Assembly: GCA_963676865.2 (NCBI GenBank)
Contig: CAXXSS010000001.1
Coordinates: 2,728,001 to 2,792,000, forward strand
DNA: 64,000 nt
Direction of reading: 5' to 3'
Source: JAAYUD01 sp963676865
Lineage (GTDB): Bacteria; Bacteroidota; Bacteroidia; Bacteroidales; Bacteroidaceae
A program made the position numbers and the translations under genes. Shown in pieces: positions 44,014 through 53,903 of this stretch (position 1 is its first letter; each line of letters opens with the position of its first letter). The notes below the pieces were generated by a model. That model was not told the DNA's origin, did not search any database, and saw only the letters and a program-made list of their open reading frames with translations.

Positions 44014-45354
44014 TTAATGGTAGTCTACATCCATGTGATAATCCCATTGCGAAAAGTATAAGTTGCCACCGTTCCACTCTACTTCACCCCGTTGGAAATC
44101 GACTGTTTCGCTTCTCGGATATTTTTTTGCCGGTGATAGAGCTCCCGAATAGTCGTTGTTCACAATGAATCTGTACGAATCGATTCCCCCTAAGAAAAAG
44201 AACTCCGCGGCTTTGTTGTCCGAAAGAAAAGTAGGGATACCAAACGATTGATCAACCGGTACCCAGCCTATTCCTTGAAAGTAAACTTCGGCCCAATCGT
44301 GCAGATTGTTTTCGTGTGGATGAATCATAAAACCACTTTGGAAATGAGCAGGTATACCACTTGCTCTACAAAGGGTGATGAAAAGCAGGCTGACCTGACC
44401 GCAATCTCCGTGCTTATTGGCAAGTACATATTCCGGAATGTTGGGAATGGTGGAATATTCGCGTGCCGAGGCCCATGGGAAACGATCGTTTATCCAACGA
44501 TATATACGTTGGGCTTTGATGAGCGGATTATTGGTCCCACTAGTTAAATTCGCGGCAAGTTGGCGTATCTGAGGAGTGAAAATGATATGCGTAGCTCTTT
44601 GCGAAGTGTATTTTTGATAAATAGTCGAAGTGGTATCGTATGGTTGGACATCTTCCGGTTTTAGCGGATGCCATTCTCCATAAATGGTATATTCGAATTT
44701 TTCTTGAAATACTGTCGGTTTTCCTTTCGAAGCATATTTCTCCATATAAAGAGTGGAGTGGATGCTATCAGGAGGTGATAAAATAAATTTCGATTCGCTA
44801 ACAGAAATGAGGCGGACATCTTTTTGGCGAGCTATATCGGTTCGCGGATAAGGCAACCAGCATCGAACGAGTTTGCCGTTTGGTACTGCGTTCGGGTTTA
44901 CAGTCAGAGTATAAGTTATCGTTATGTGTTTTGGCTCTGCAAGATAATTACCATGTGACTGATTAATGGATGTCATGATGCAAGGAATGTTTTTATAATC
45001 GTCTAAATGCCAACCTTCCAAACTTTGAGATTCTTTTTCTTTCTCGGCTTTTATACGTTGGCAGGTAGAATCTATGCGAAACAAATTGGGCCCGGCATTG
45101 CGGAAATATCTTTTCTCTCCATCAAGGGTCATGCATTCCAAAGCACCGCTTTTTTCCCACGACTGCATTTGTTCTTCAGTGACATCGGGGATGTATTTCT
45201 TTATATAATCTTTTACTTGAGATTTGGTAATACAGAAATCGGTAAGCAGGCGTTGGTGATAATCTTTGTTCCAACTATAGCTGGCAGTATTGCTTTTTGA
45301 AGAACAGGCACAAACAATAACTAAAAGTAATATAGCTCCCAATAAATTTTTCAT
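44014..45354 (-). CDS. Transglutaminase-like lipoprotein
   Basis: The 446-residue protein starts with a lipobox signal (LLLVIVCACSSK). After a beta-rich middle it carries a transglutaminase-like domain with the Cys-His-Asp triad in KHGDCGQVSLLF, LHDWAEVYF and PVDQSFG. In bacteria such domains act as cysteine peptidases or peptide ligases. It ends a three-gene series with a muropeptide epimerase and an NlpC/P60 peptidase (gaps of 6 and 1 bases), so peptidoglycan peptide processing is its likely role. That is inferred from context. Confidence 0.88.
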   Translation of the reverse strand: MKNLLGAILLLVIVCACSSKSNTASYSWNKDYHQRLLTDFCITKSQVKDYIKKYIPDVTEEQMQSWEKSGALECMTLDGEKRYFRNAGPNLFRIDSTCQRIKAEKEKESQSLEGWHLDDYKNIPCIMTSINQSHGNYLAEPKHITITYTLTVNPNAVPNGKLVRCWLPYPRTDIARQKDVRLISVSESKFILSPPDSIHSTLYMEKYASKGKPTVFQEKFEYTIYGEWHPLKPEDVQPYDTTSTIYQKYTSQRATHIIFTPQIRQLAANLTSGTNNPLIKAQRIYRWINDRFPWASAREYSTIPNIPEYVLANKHGDCGQVSLLFITLCRASGIPAHFQSGFMIHPHENNLHDWAEVYFQGIGWVPVDQSFGIPTFLSDNKAAEFFFLGGIDSYRFIVNNDYSGALSPAKKYPRSETVDFQRGEVEWNGGNLYFSQWDYHMDVDYH

Positions 45355-45360
45355 TTGTCT

Positions 45361-46509
45361 TTATAGTTTTGTCAGTCCCAGACCGGGAAGGTCATTCAAC
45401 GTTATTTTACCTTTCTCGACTGTCATTCCTTTGAAACGATCGTTCGCTATAAGTAGATTGCCGTCCAAGTCGCAGAAATCGGCAAGTGGAGAAAGCTGAG
45501 CGCAAGCACTCACTGCACACGATGTCTCGGTCATACAGCCTAGCATTACTCTCATGCCCAAGGCATGAGCAAGATTGGTCATTTTCCATGCTTCACGCAT
45601 TCCGGTACACTTCATCAGTTTTATGTTTATTCCATGGCAGGCTCCTTTTACTTTCAGCACATCCGGAATTCGTTGTACCGATTCGTCCAGATAGATGGGG
45701 AGTGGACTTGCTTGGGTAATCCATGCTATATCGTCTAGCTGTTCTTTTGGCATAGGCTGTTCTATCATAACAATGCCATGCTCTTTGAGCCAATAGATCA
45801 TGTCCAGAGCCTGACGTTTGTCTTTCCATCCTTGGTTGGCATCAACAGCGATTGGAATGTCTGTGACAGAACGTATGGTCTCTATCATTTCTTTATCATT
45901 ATCACGTCCTACTTTGACTTTCAATATATTGAATTTACCCGCACATTCTTTGGTCTTATCCCGAACGACATCGGCAGTATCGATTCCTATGGTGAAGGTT
46001 GTAGAAGGTGCTTTTGATTTGTCAAGCCCCCATATCTTCCACCACGGTGCACTGAGCAGTTTGCCTACCAAGTCGTGTAGAGCTATATCAACAGCTGCTT
46101 TTGCTGCTGTGTCTCCAGGGTTGATGTTGTCTATATAAGAGAGAATGTCTTCTATTTGGAATGGATCATTGAATTGCTCCAAGTTAACCTTTTTCAAAAA
46201 TGTAGAAACCGACTCCACCGATTGACCGAGGTAAGGAGGCATGGATGCTTCACCATATCCGGTTACTCCGTCGTATTCTATTTGGCATTGTATGTCAGGC
46301 GTTGTAGTCCGAGAAAAAGAAGCTACCGTAAAAGTATGTCGCAACTTCAGTTCATACGGGAAGAATGAGAATTTCATTTTTCCTCCTTTGCCATGATGAC
46401 CTACAGAAAACATGGAAGGTGCCGAAGCACCAAAGGCATTGTTCAGAGACAAGCCTGTGCCGACTGCTGCGAGAGCAGCTGTTCTAATAAAATCTCTACG
46501 GTTCTGCAT
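45361..46509 (-). CDS. L-Ala-D/L-Glu (dipeptide) epimerase with Tat signal
   Basis: The 382-residue enolase-superfamily enzyme begins with a twin-arginine signal (NRRDFIRTAALAAVGTGLS), so it is folded before export to the periplasm. Catalytic and metal residues are in ILKVKVGRD (the KxK pair), VDANQGW, IEQPM, YLDESV and NIKLMKCTG. It converts L-Ala-D-Glu, released from murein peptide, to L-Ala-L-Glu so it can be used as a nutrient. The neighbouring NlpC/P60 enzyme would supply its substrate. The gene follows that enzyme by one base. Confidence 0.92.
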   Translation of the reverse strand: MQNRRDFIRTAALAAVGTGLSLNNAFGASAPSMFSVGHHGKGGKMKFSFFPYELKLRHTFTVASFSRTTTPDIQCQIEYDGVTGYGEASMPPYLGQSVESVSTFLKKVNLEQFNDPFQIEDILSYIDNINPGDTAAKAAVDIALHDLVGKLLSAPWWKIWGLDKSKAPSTTFTIGIDTADVVRDKTKECAGKFNILKVKVGRDNDKEMIETIRSVTDIPIAVDANQGWKDKRQALDMIYWLKEHGIVMIEQPMPKEQLDDIAWITQASPLPIYLDESVQRIPDVLKVKGACHGINIKLMKCTGMREAWKMTNLAHALGMRVMLGCMTETSCAVSACAQLSPLADFCDLDGNLLIANDRFKGMTVEKGKITLNDLPGLGLTKL

Positions 46510-46510
46510 T

Positions 46511-47722
46511 TTATTTATAAAATGGATTAGTTATTGTTGTATTGATATTAGGCTCTCTATTTAAATAAGGTAAGAAGCGGACAGCATGAAGACGTCTTCC
46601 TAAATCATAAGCGTCATAATTAGCATCTTTGGGATTGAAGCTACTTTCGTGTACGTCACCAAGAGAGTGTATGAAGTGTTGGTTGCCTACATAAATTCCA
46701 ACGTGCGACACGTGTTCTTTATTGTTACCGACAGCTTTGCGTCCGAAAAAGACCAAATCACCAGGCTGTAGATTGCTACATTCAGGAGCAATATCTATGT
46801 GCTCGCCGATATATGCCATTTGAGAGGCGTCGCGGGGAATGATAATGTCGTGCAGAAAGAGAGTTGTACGCACAAATCCACTGCAATCGGCTCCCTTTGC
46901 CGAGTTGGCTCCCCACATATATGGAATTCCCATTAGTGTATAGGCGGTGCGGATTATTGATGCGGCATCTTGCTTAAGGCTACTTCTCCATTCTCTCTCG
47001 GGTATAGAAATATCTTTTGCGATATAGCCTATGCGCCCATTAGGGTAGCATACTTTATAAAAGTCGCCCTCTGTGCCTTCCCATTTAAGCCGATCTCCAC
47101 TTACAATGTCCGACACTGATTGAGAATGTATGTCGGGTTGAGAATAGACAAATCCGTAGTGTGAAGTGACTATGATTTTTTCAGAACGGTTCCAGTTTTC
47201 GTATTCAGCCTTTGTCATTGGAGTGATACCGGCATGAATAACCCACCCTGTATATAAATCGGGTGTCTGTACTCTATAAAACATTCCATTTTGGATGATG
47301 TGTACAGGCATTCCAAGCAATGCTTGAAGTGATAGCTCTGCGGAGAAGTCATCGGCGCTACGCACATTGCACACCGACACATCGACAACTCCATAGCTTT
47401 TCTCCCCAACCGAGGCGTCTGGTAATAGCACAATGCTGTCAGTCACCTTTTTCCCCGTTGCAGCAAGACGTTGCAACAAAACTTTTTTTGCTTCAGTGGA
47501 CATGGTATAACCTTTTACAGTAATGCTTTTTTTGCCATTACTTATCGATTTGATATCATAAACAGAAAGTCGGCTATCGGGGATAAATTCTTTCTTTGTT
47601 TTCGAAATAATATTGTCTATTTCGCTATCATTATGACCGATAGTCGGTTTGTTTGTTGAGCAAGCTAGTAGGCTCAAGGCAGGCAGAAACGCATAGAATA
47701 ATAAAAACTTCTTCATCTCCAT
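46511..47722 (-). CDS. NlpC/P60 (C40) peptidase lipoprotein
   Basis: The 403-residue protein has a lipobox signal (FLPALSLLACSTN), two SH3b-like regions (about 80-270) and a C-terminal NlpC/P60 domain. Its catalytic Cys is in AKGADCSGFV and its His in HVSHVGIYVG, with a third polar residue near FIHSLG. It matches dipeptidyl-peptidase VI-like murein enzymes that cut between D-Glu and diaminopimelate. The start could also be the ATG two codons downstream. It heads a three-gene operon with the epimerase and the transglutaminase-like lipoprotein. Confidence 0.92.
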   Translation of the reverse strand: MEMKKFLLFYAFLPALSLLACSTNKPTIGHNDSEIDNIISKTKKEFIPDSRLSVYDIKSISNGKKSITVKGYTMSTEAKKVLLQRLAATGKKVTDSIVLLPDASVGEKSYGVVDVSVCNVRSADDFSAELSLQALLGMPVHIIQNGMFYRVQTPDLYTGWVIHAGITPMTKAEYENWNRSEKIIVTSHYGFVYSQPDIHSQSVSDIVSGDRLKWEGTEGDFYKVCYPNGRIGYIAKDISIPEREWRSSLKQDAASIIRTAYTLMGIPYMWGANSAKGADCSGFVRTTLFLHDIIIPRDASQMAYIGEHIDIAPECSNLQPGDLVFFGRKAVGNNKEHVSHVGIYVGNQHFIHSLGDVHESSFNPKDANYDAYDLGRRLHAVRFLPYLNREPNINTTITNPFYK

Positions 47723-47823
47723 ATCTCTATATTAAAAAATGATACTGAATATTAAAAGCGGGTCTATAGGGTAGCAAAGATAGTAATATTTTTTGTTTTT
47801 TCTTATTTTTCAAATAAAATATG

Positions 47824-47831
47824 TACTTTTG
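47824..47831 (+). promoter_or_regulatory. -7 box of the RNase P RNA gene
   Basis: TACTTTTG matches TAnnTTTG and ends five bases before the inferred RNA 5' end, which is the normal spacing. No clear -33 box is seen in the T-rich DNA upstream. Confidence 0.6.
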
Positions 47832-47835
47832 TGCC

Positions 47836-48184
47836 GACAGTTGGTCGGTTTGTCGCTTGCACTTATGGTGTAGGAGGAAAGTCCGGGCAACATAGAGCAT
47901 TCCACTTCCTAACAGAAAGCTATTCGCGAGGGTAGAGTAACACAGAAGAAAATAACCGCCATTCTATGGTAAGGGTGAGAAGGTAGGGTAAGAGCCTACC
48001 GGGCGGGTGGTGACATCCGTGCCGTGTGTCTTGGGAGTTGTAAGATCATGTATACTGACGCTATGAGGGCTGCTCGTCCCATGTCAGAGGGTAGATCGCT
48101 AAAGCGGCTTGGTGACATTCCGCTCAGATAAATGACAGACGTTTCGTTTGCGAAAAACAGAACCCGGCTTATAGACTGACTGTC
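47836..48184 (+). ncRNA. rnpB: RNase P RNA component
   Basis: The 349-base RNA carries the conserved signatures of bacterial RNase P RNA: GAGGAAAGTCCGGGC (J3/4-P4 strand), ACAGAAA, AGGGTGAGAAGGTAGGGTAA with GAGCCTACCG, and near the 3' end ACAGAACCCGGCTTAT closing P4. The ends GACAGTTGGTC and GACTGACTGTC form helix P1. A run of six T residues follows as the terminator. It processes the 5' ends of tRNA precursors. Confidence 0.97.
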
Positions 48185-48216
48185 TTTTTTATTTGGCGCA
48201 AAACAGCACTTGACTA

Positions 48217-49542
48217 ATGATGATAAAGACAAAAACATCTAAAGCGTTGAAATTTATCACAGAAGACATTTGGCATGATTCTGATGGTAATATTTCAAAG
48301 ACAAGGAAGAACTTCTATACTGGTGTGAAGACGCTCTATCTTTGTATCAAACGCTTTGTGGATGAACGTCTAGTTGTCAAAGCCTCGGCTTTGACTTATA
48401 GCACATTGCTCGCTATTGTTCCTCTCTTTGCTATTTTGTTTGCTGTTGCCAGAGGGTTCGGCTTCGATAAAATGATGGAAGATCAGATTCGTATCAGCCT
48501 TGCGGGGCAAGGTGAAGCGACTGATTATATTCTCGAGTTTGTGAAGCGATATTTGTCGCAGACCAAAAATGGCGTTTTCATCGGTGTGGGTTTGATTCTA
48601 TTGTTGTGGACTGTTATTAATTTGTCGGCCAATATAGAGAAAACGGTCAATCAAATATGGCACGTCAAGAAGGGGAGGAGTGTCTACCGTAAGATTACCG
48701 ATTATTTTTCAATGTTTTTGCTTATTCCTATCCTGATAGTTGTATCGGGAGGCTTGTCTATCTTTTCGGTGACTATGTTGCGCTCTATGGCTTCATTCGA
48801 TTTGTTGATGCCTATTGCCAAGTTCCTGTTCCAACTTATTCCCTTTGTATTTACTTGGGGTGTATTCATCGGCTTCTATGTCTTTATGCCTAACACTAAG
48901 GTGAAGATACGTCATGCCATCATTCCGGGTATTCTAGCCGGTTCGGCTTTTCAGGGCTTGCAGTTTTTGTATATTGCCGGACAGGTTTCGGTATCACGCT
49001 ATAACGCTATTTATGGTAGTTTTGCCGCATTGCCGTTGCTATTGCTATGGATGCAGGTTTCGTGGTCTATCTGTTTGTTTGGGGTACAAATGACTTATGC
49101 CTCACAGAATATCAAGAATTTTAGTTACGATAAAGATACTCGCAATATTAGTCATCGCTACTTTAGCTTTGTCTGCATTGTTATCACCTCGCTCATTGCC
49201 AAACGTTTTGAGAAGGGGCAGAAACCTTATACTGCCGAAGAATTGTCCAATGAAAATCGCATACCCATTCGATTGACCAAACAGGTATTGGGTACACTTC
49301 AAGATTTAAATATACTTCACGAGGTGTTGAGTGACGAGAAAAGCGAAGACATAGCCTTTCAACCATCCATCGATATATATCAGCTAAGCGTAGGCTTGAT
49401 CATGAATCGTATTGAAACCAACGGATCGGAAGCTTTCAGGATAGATAAGGTGCACCGTTTTAATCCTCATTGGCAGATATTGAAAGACCATGAAGATGCT
49501 TCCTTCGACAAACTCAGCCAAGTACTCGTGAAGGATTTATAG
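48217..49542 (+). CDS. YihY/BrkB-family membrane protein
   Basis: This 441-residue protein has about six transmembrane helices in the first 300 residues and matches the YihY/virulence-factor-BrkB family (KASALTYSTLLAIVPLFAI near the first helix, LPLLLLWMQVSW near the last). The C-terminal 130 residues look like a winged-helix domain (LSNENRIPIRLTKQVLGTLQ), as in many Bacteroidetes members. The molecular role of the family is not settled. It starts 32 bases after rnpB; a second ATG three bases further is also possible. Confidence 0.9.
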   Translation: MMIKTKTSKALKFITEDIWHDSDGNISKTRKNFYTGVKTLYLCIKRFVDERLVVKASALTYSTLLAIVPLFAILFAVARGFGFDKMMEDQIRISLAGQGEATDYILEFVKRYLSQTKNGVFIGVGLILLLWTVINLSANIEKTVNQIWHVKKGRSVYRKITDYFSMFLLIPILIVVSGGLSIFSVTMLRSMASFDLLMPIAKFLFQLIPFVFTWGVFIGFYVFMPNTKVKIRHAIIPGILAGSAFQGLQFLYIAGQVSVSRYNAIYGSFAALPLLLLWMQVSWSICLFGVQMTYASQNIKNFSYDKDTRNISHRYFSFVCIVITSLIAKRFEKGQKPYTAEELSNENRIPIRLTKQVLGTLQDLNILHEVLSDEKSEDIAFQPSIDIYQLSVGLIMNRIETNGSEAFRIDKVHRFNPHWQILKDHEDASFDKLSQVLVKDL

Positions 49543-49575
49543 CTTATATTTGAATGCCTCGTGATTACGCTATGT

Positions 49576-50667
49576 TTAGCGGATCATTACATCTGTGGCA
49601 CCAAAACCATGTTCTTGGAATGAAGCGTCTTGCCAATTACAAGAGCGATTGTACTTATTCTTCAACTCATTGATGATAGCCGTACGCAAGATTCCGTTGC
49701 CTTTTCCGTGAATGAAAATAATATGTTTGCCGTGTCGTCCTTCGTAGAGCTTCATTGTTTCGCGAAATTTATCCAATTGATAGTTGAGTATTTCACTATT
49801 GCTCATGCCCGTTGTCGAATCAAGCAACTCTTCGATATGTAGATCTACCGTTAATTTTTCAGCCTTACTATTTTGTTCTTTCGGGATGACAGGTGTCGGG
49901 TTCTGCTTTTCCGAATATTTCGGGCTAAGCATTTGTTGCTTTAGTTCTTCGGCCAATATTCTGAATTGTTTGTAAGGGACGTTGTCTTTTACTATATCAT
50001 AAACCATGGCTGGTTGTTCGAAGAAATCAGACTGATTGAAACAATGAATTTTATAGAACTTCACGGTGTCGAGATGCAGTGTCACATCGAAAACGGGGCG
50101 TAATTCAAAGGCTCTATCTTTTTTGTAAGCCATGAACTGTATGCATGTATGTTCCAGTTCGTTCAGATCACTTTGCATGAAACTTTCGAGCCAGGTCTTC
50201 ATATTGGGAGCTATTTCTCCTTTGGCGCGTACTTTCCATGCTTTGTTTTCGCCGCTCATATATACATATTGCAAATAATAATTGCTGTCGTTCACGAGGT
50301 AAGCATCAAAAGATGTCGCATTTATAATCTTGATGTCTTCCGGCACATAAGCCAGTGATACATTAAGTATATCGCCGCCTTTTAATTCTACGACCGGTGC
50401 TTCGAAAGTGACGTCTTCCTCTTCTTCTTTTGCATAACTTGTGCGTGTCGGTGTTTTGTTACTCTTTCCTATTGACTCTTTATTTTCTTTGGGCTGTATG
50501 CGCTCTAGATTATCATTGTCAGTATCTATTACAACTACTTCTTTTTTGTTTACAGGAACGTCAAAGCCGTCGGCATCTTCTACCAAAACAATGTCTTTTC
50601 CTTGAAATCCCTGAATAATCCCGCCTCCCACTTCGTTTAGGAAGCGTACTTTATCACCTATTTTCAT
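49576..50667 (-). CDS. DUF2027 and Smr-domain protein
   Basis: The start is set at the ATG of MKIGDKVRFLNEVGGGI, giving 363 residues; the longer frame to 50895 would run through the divergent queA gene. The N-terminal region (about 1-70) and middle (about 100-250) fit DUF2027. The C-terminal Smr domain (about 275-363) has LHIEELL and the catalytic-looking IHGKGNGILR loop. Smr domains bind or nick DNA or RNA and occur in MutS2; the role of the DUF2027 fusion is unknown. It is divergent from queA across a 66-base region. Confidence 0.9.
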   Translation of the reverse strand: MKIGDKVRFLNEVGGGIIQGFQGKDIVLVEDADGFDVPVNKKEVVVIDTDNDNLERIQPKENKESIGKSNKTPTRTSYAKEEEEDVTFEAPVVELKGGDILNVSLAYVPEDIKIINATSFDAYLVNDSNYYLQYVYMSGENKAWKVRAKGEIAPNMKTWLESFMQSDLNELEHTCIQFMAYKKDRAFELRPVFDVTLHLDTVKFYKIHCFNQSDFFEQPAMVYDIVKDNVPYKQFRILAEELKQQMLSPKYSEKQNPTPVIPKEQNSKAEKLTVDLHIEELLDSTTGMSNSEILNYQLDKFRETMKLYEGRHGKHIIFIHGKGNGILRTAIINELKNKYNRSCNWQDASFQEHGFGATDVMIR

Positions 50668-50683
50668 CTCTTCTAGTTTTTTA

Positions 50684-50715
50684 TTCGAATATTTCCGCAA
50701 ATATCCGTAATTTTG
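50684..50715 (+). promoter_or_regulatory. Promoter of queA
   Basis: TAATTTTG (50708-50715) matches the -7 consensus. TTCG (50684-50687) lies 20 bases upstream as a one-mismatch -33. Because the transcript would begin near 50722, the first usable queA start is 50734. Confidence 0.55.
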
Positions 50716-50733
50716 CCGAATAAAAGAAGTAAA

Positions 50734-51963
50734 ATGATGAAAGAAAATCCAAAGCACATTCATATTAGTGATTTTGATTACGAACTTCCTGACGAACGGA
50801 TTGCCAAGTTTCCACTTGCTGAGCGCGATCATTCCAAACTTTTGCTCTATCGTCACGGTGAAGTGAGTGAAGATGTTTTTACTTCGCTCCCTCAATACAT
50901 TGAAGCGAACGAGTTAATGATATTCAATAATACCAAGGTTATTCAGGCCCGTCTTCATTTTCGAAAGGAGACCGGAGCTCTCATAGAGGTGTTTTGTCTT
51001 GAGCCGGTAGCTCCGGCCGATTATGCTCTCAATTTTCAGCAGACATCCCATTCTGGATGGCTTTGTCTTGTGGGCAATCTGAAGAAATGGAAAGAAGGTA
51101 CATTGCATCGTCAGCTCACAGTCAAAGGTTTGTCCGTGACCCTTTCTGCCACTCGTGGCGAATGTCGCGGAACAAGTCACTATATTGAGTTCTCGTGGGA
51201 TAATACCGATATTACTTTTGCCGATATTCTGGAGGAATTTGGCGAACTGCCTATCCCGCCTTATCTGAACAGAGAAACGCAGGAAAGTGATAAAGTAAGC
51301 TATCAAACGGTATATTCTAAAATCAAGGGTTCTGTGGCAGCTCCTACTGCCGGCTTGCATTTTACGGAAGAAGTGATGGAGCGCTTGCGTCAGAAAAAGG
51401 TGGAATTAGAAGAATTGACGTTGCATGTAGGCGCCGGAACTTTCAAACCGGTGAAAAGTGAAGAAATAGAGGGACATGAGATGCACACCGAATGGATTTC
51501 AGTATCGCGGCATACATTGGAGCGCATTGTCGCTCATGGTGGACAGGTCGTTGCTGTAGGCACTACATCAGTGCGTACTCTGGAAACATTGTATTATGTC
51601 GGCATTATTCTTCAGGACAACCCCGATGCTAACGAAGAAGATTTGTACATCAAACAGTGGTATCCTTATTCGGTCTCGAAGGAAAAAGAATTGACCTCCG
51701 TAAAAGCATTGCAAAATATTATCGACTATCTTGACCTTCACCATCTCGAAGTGCTCCATTCTTGTACTCAGATCATCATTGCCCCGGGATACACTTATCA
51801 TGTTGTTCGTAAAATGATAACAAACTTTCATCAACCCAAAAGCACCTTATTACTTTTGGTCTCGGCATTTGTCAATGGCGATTGGAAAAAGATATACCGT
51901 TATGCCTTAGGGCACGATTTCAGATTCTTGAGTTATGGCGATTCATCGCTGCTTATTCCATAA
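50734..51963 (+). CDS. queA: tRNA preQ1(34) S-adenosylmethionine ribosyltransferase-isomerase
   Basis: The protein of about 409 residues matches QueA along its length: the N-terminal FDYELPDERIAKFPLAERD, the middle GSVAAPTAGLHFT and the GTTSVRTLE motif. The C-terminal TNFHQPKSTLLLLVSAF is also diagnostic. It adds the ribosyl part of S-adenosylmethionine to preQ1 in tRNA, making epoxyqueuosine. The upstream ATG at 50713 lies inside the promoter and is rejected; 50737 is an alternative to 50734. The Nudix gene follows by 21 bases. Confidence 0.95.
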   Translation: MMKENPKHIHISDFDYELPDERIAKFPLAERDHSKLLLYRHGEVSEDVFTSLPQYIEANELMIFNNTKVIQARLHFRKETGALIEVFCLEPVAPADYALNFQQTSHSGWLCLVGNLKKWKEGTLHRQLTVKGLSVTLSATRGECRGTSHYIEFSWDNTDITFADILEEFGELPIPPYLNRETQESDKVSYQTVYSKIKGSVAAPTAGLHFTEEVMERLRQKKVELEELTLHVGAGTFKPVKSEEIEGHEMHTEWISVSRHTLERIVAHGGQVVAVGTTSVRTLETLYYVGIILQDNPDANEEDLYIKQWYPYSVSKEKELTSVKALQNIIDYLDLHHLEVLHSCTQIIIAPGYTYHVVRKMITNFHQPKSTLLLLVSAFVNGDWKKIYRYALGHDFRFLSYGDSSLLIP

Positions 51964-51984
51964 GATTGATTTTAATACACAAAT

Positions 51985-52488
51985 ATGAAGGATAACGAAA
52001 AAGAAGTATTGCCTGTCGTAGACGAAGATGGACAGATTATAGCATCGGCCACTCGCGGCGAATGCCACAGTGGGAGTATGTTATTGCATCCTGTTGTGCA
52101 CCTGCATGTGTTTAATTCGAAAGGAGAACTTTATCTGCAATTGCGTCCCGAATGGAAAGATATTCAACCCGGTAAATGGGATACTGCCGTAGGGGGACAT
52201 GTCGATTTAGGAGAAAACGTAGAACAGGCGTTGAAGCGAGAAGTGCAAGAAGAACTTGGTATGACCGATTTCGAGCCCGAAACAATAACGCATTATGTCT
52301 TTCAGTCCGCTCGAGAAAAAGAATTGGTATTCGTGCATCGCACGGTTTATGACGGCAAAATAACGCCAAGCGGAGAATTGGCCGGAGGGAGATTCTGGTC
52401 GATACAAGAAATCAAAAAGAATTTGGGTAAAGGTGTGTTTACTCCCAATTTTGAAAGTGAAGCACAACGTATAGAATTGCTGAAATAA
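51985..52488 (+). CDS. Nudix hydrolase
   Basis: The 167-residue protein has a complete Nudix box (GGHVDLGENVEQALK continuing to REVQEELG, about residues 70-92), which binds the metal and catalyses cleavage of a nucleoside diphosphate bond. The overall pattern (IIASATRGECHSGSMLLHPV, then LYLQLRPEWKDIQPGKWD) is close to isopentenyl-diphosphate-isomerase-like or YfcD-type Nudix proteins. The true substrate cannot be read. The next gene starts with ATG directly after its TAA, so the two are translationally linked. Confidence 0.92.
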   Translation: MKDNEKEVLPVVDEDGQIIASATRGECHSGSMLLHPVVHLHVFNSKGELYLQLRPEWKDIQPGKWDTAVGGHVDLGENVEQALKREVQEELGMTDFEPETITHYVFQSAREKELVFVHRTVYDGKITPSGELAGGRFWSIQEIKKNLGKGVFTPNFESEAQRIELLK

Positions 52489-53889
52489 ATGCCCGAAAGA
52501 ATACATTTAAAAATAGATGAGATGGATGGACTTCCATTGAAAGAACGTGTCTTTGCAGTCCTCTCCATAGGCTTTGCTCTTTGCATGTCTGTGCTGGATG
52601 TCAATATTATGAATGTGGTTTTGCCTACCTTGTCATACGACTTTGGCACCACGCCTTCTATGACGACCTGGATCGTCAATATTTATCAGCTTGCTATTGT
52701 CATTTCCTTGCTTTCTTTTTCGGCCTTGGGTGAGATATGGGGTTACCGCAAGGTCTATCTTTCCGGTATCTTTTTCTTTTGTATCACCTCGTTGATCTGT
52801 GCCTTGTCCGGCGATTTTGTGACATTGACTACTGCCCGTTTCTTTCAGGGACTGAGTGCTGCGGCATTGACCAGTGTGAATACGGCACAGTTAAGATATA
52901 TATATCCTGAGAGTAAATTGGCTCGAGGTATGGCAATCAACGCTATGATTGTTGCTATTTCGGCAGCTGCCGGCCCTACAGTGGCCGGAGCCATTCTTTC
53001 TATTGCTTCTTGGCATTGGCTTTTTGCCATTAATATACCGTTGGGACTTATCTCTCTGGTGTTGGGTATGCGCTATCTGCCTCGTCTTGAAATACGCAAT
53101 AAACATCGTTTCGATTATGTCAGTTCTATTGCCAATGCATTGTTCTTTGGTTTGCTCATTTACTCTCTCGAGGGTTTTGCTCATAAGGGAACACATACGC
53201 ATTTGTTTCTGTCGCTAAGTGTTGTTGCGATCATCGGAACCTTCTACATACATCGGGAATTGCATCAGAAGTCTCCGCTGTTACCACTCGATTTATTGCG
53301 TATACCCATATTCAGTCTTTCTATCATTACGTCTATCTGCTCGTTTTCCGCTCAGATGCTGGCAATGGTTTCGCTTCCCTTTTTCTTTCAAGACACGTTG
53401 GGCTATAACGAGGTGCTTACGGGCATGCTGCTTACTTCATGGCCGCTTACTACGTTGTTTGCGGCACCTTTGGCAGGAGTCCTTGCCGATAGAATACACC
53501 CGGGCATATTGGGCAGTATCGGTATGACGGCCTTCTTCATAGGATTGGTGTCTCTTTCATTTATCGATGCGAGTACTCAGGCTATCACCATTGTCCCCAG
53601 ACTTATGTTGTGCGGCTTTGGTTTCGGGTTCTTTCAAACACCCAACAACGGTACGATTATCTCTTCCGCACCACCCAAACGTTCGGGAGGAGCTAGTGGC
53701 ATGTTAGGAATGGCTCGATTATTAGGGCAAACCACCGGTACGACAATGGTTGCATTATTGCTGGGTATGATCATTTCGCCGGAGAGAGGAACTGTTACCT
53801 GCTTGTTGGTGGGGGCTGGATTTGCACTTTTAGCTGCTGTTATCAGCAGCCTGCGATTGTCGCAACCTTCTACGCTTAAAAGAAAATGA
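52489..53889 (+). CDS. MFS transporter, DHA2-type drug exporter
   Basis: The 466-residue inner-membrane protein has about 14 predicted helices and the layout of the DHA2 (EmrB/QacA) family. It has VLDVNIMNVVLPTLSYDFGT in helix 1, the motif-A loop GEIWGYRKVYL, and motif C in AAAGPTVAGAILS. It probably exports drugs or other compounds with protons. It begins immediately after the Nudix stop codon. A hairpin after its end serves the convergent tRNA-Ser. Confidence 0.93.
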   Translation: MPERIHLKIDEMDGLPLKERVFAVLSIGFALCMSVLDVNIMNVVLPTLSYDFGTTPSMTTWIVNIYQLAIVISLLSFSALGEIWGYRKVYLSGIFFFCITSLICALSGDFVTLTTARFFQGLSAAALTSVNTAQLRYIYPESKLARGMAINAMIVAISAAAGPTVAGAILSIASWHWLFAINIPLGLISLVLGMRYLPRLEIRNKHRFDYVSSIANALFFGLLIYSLEGFAHKGTHTHLFLSLSVVAIIGTFYIHRELHQKSPLLPLDLLRIPIFSLSIITSICSFSAQMLAMVSLPFFFQDTLGYNEVLTGMLLTSWPLTTLFAAPLAGVLADRIHPGILGSIGMTAFFIGLVSLSFIDASTQAITIVPRLMLCGFGFGFFQTPNNGTIISSAPPKRSGGASGMLGMARLLGQTTGTTMVALLLGMIISPERGTVTCLLVGAGFALLAAVISSLRLSQPSTLKRK

Positions 53890-53903
53890 GATTATGTTAC
53901 GAT

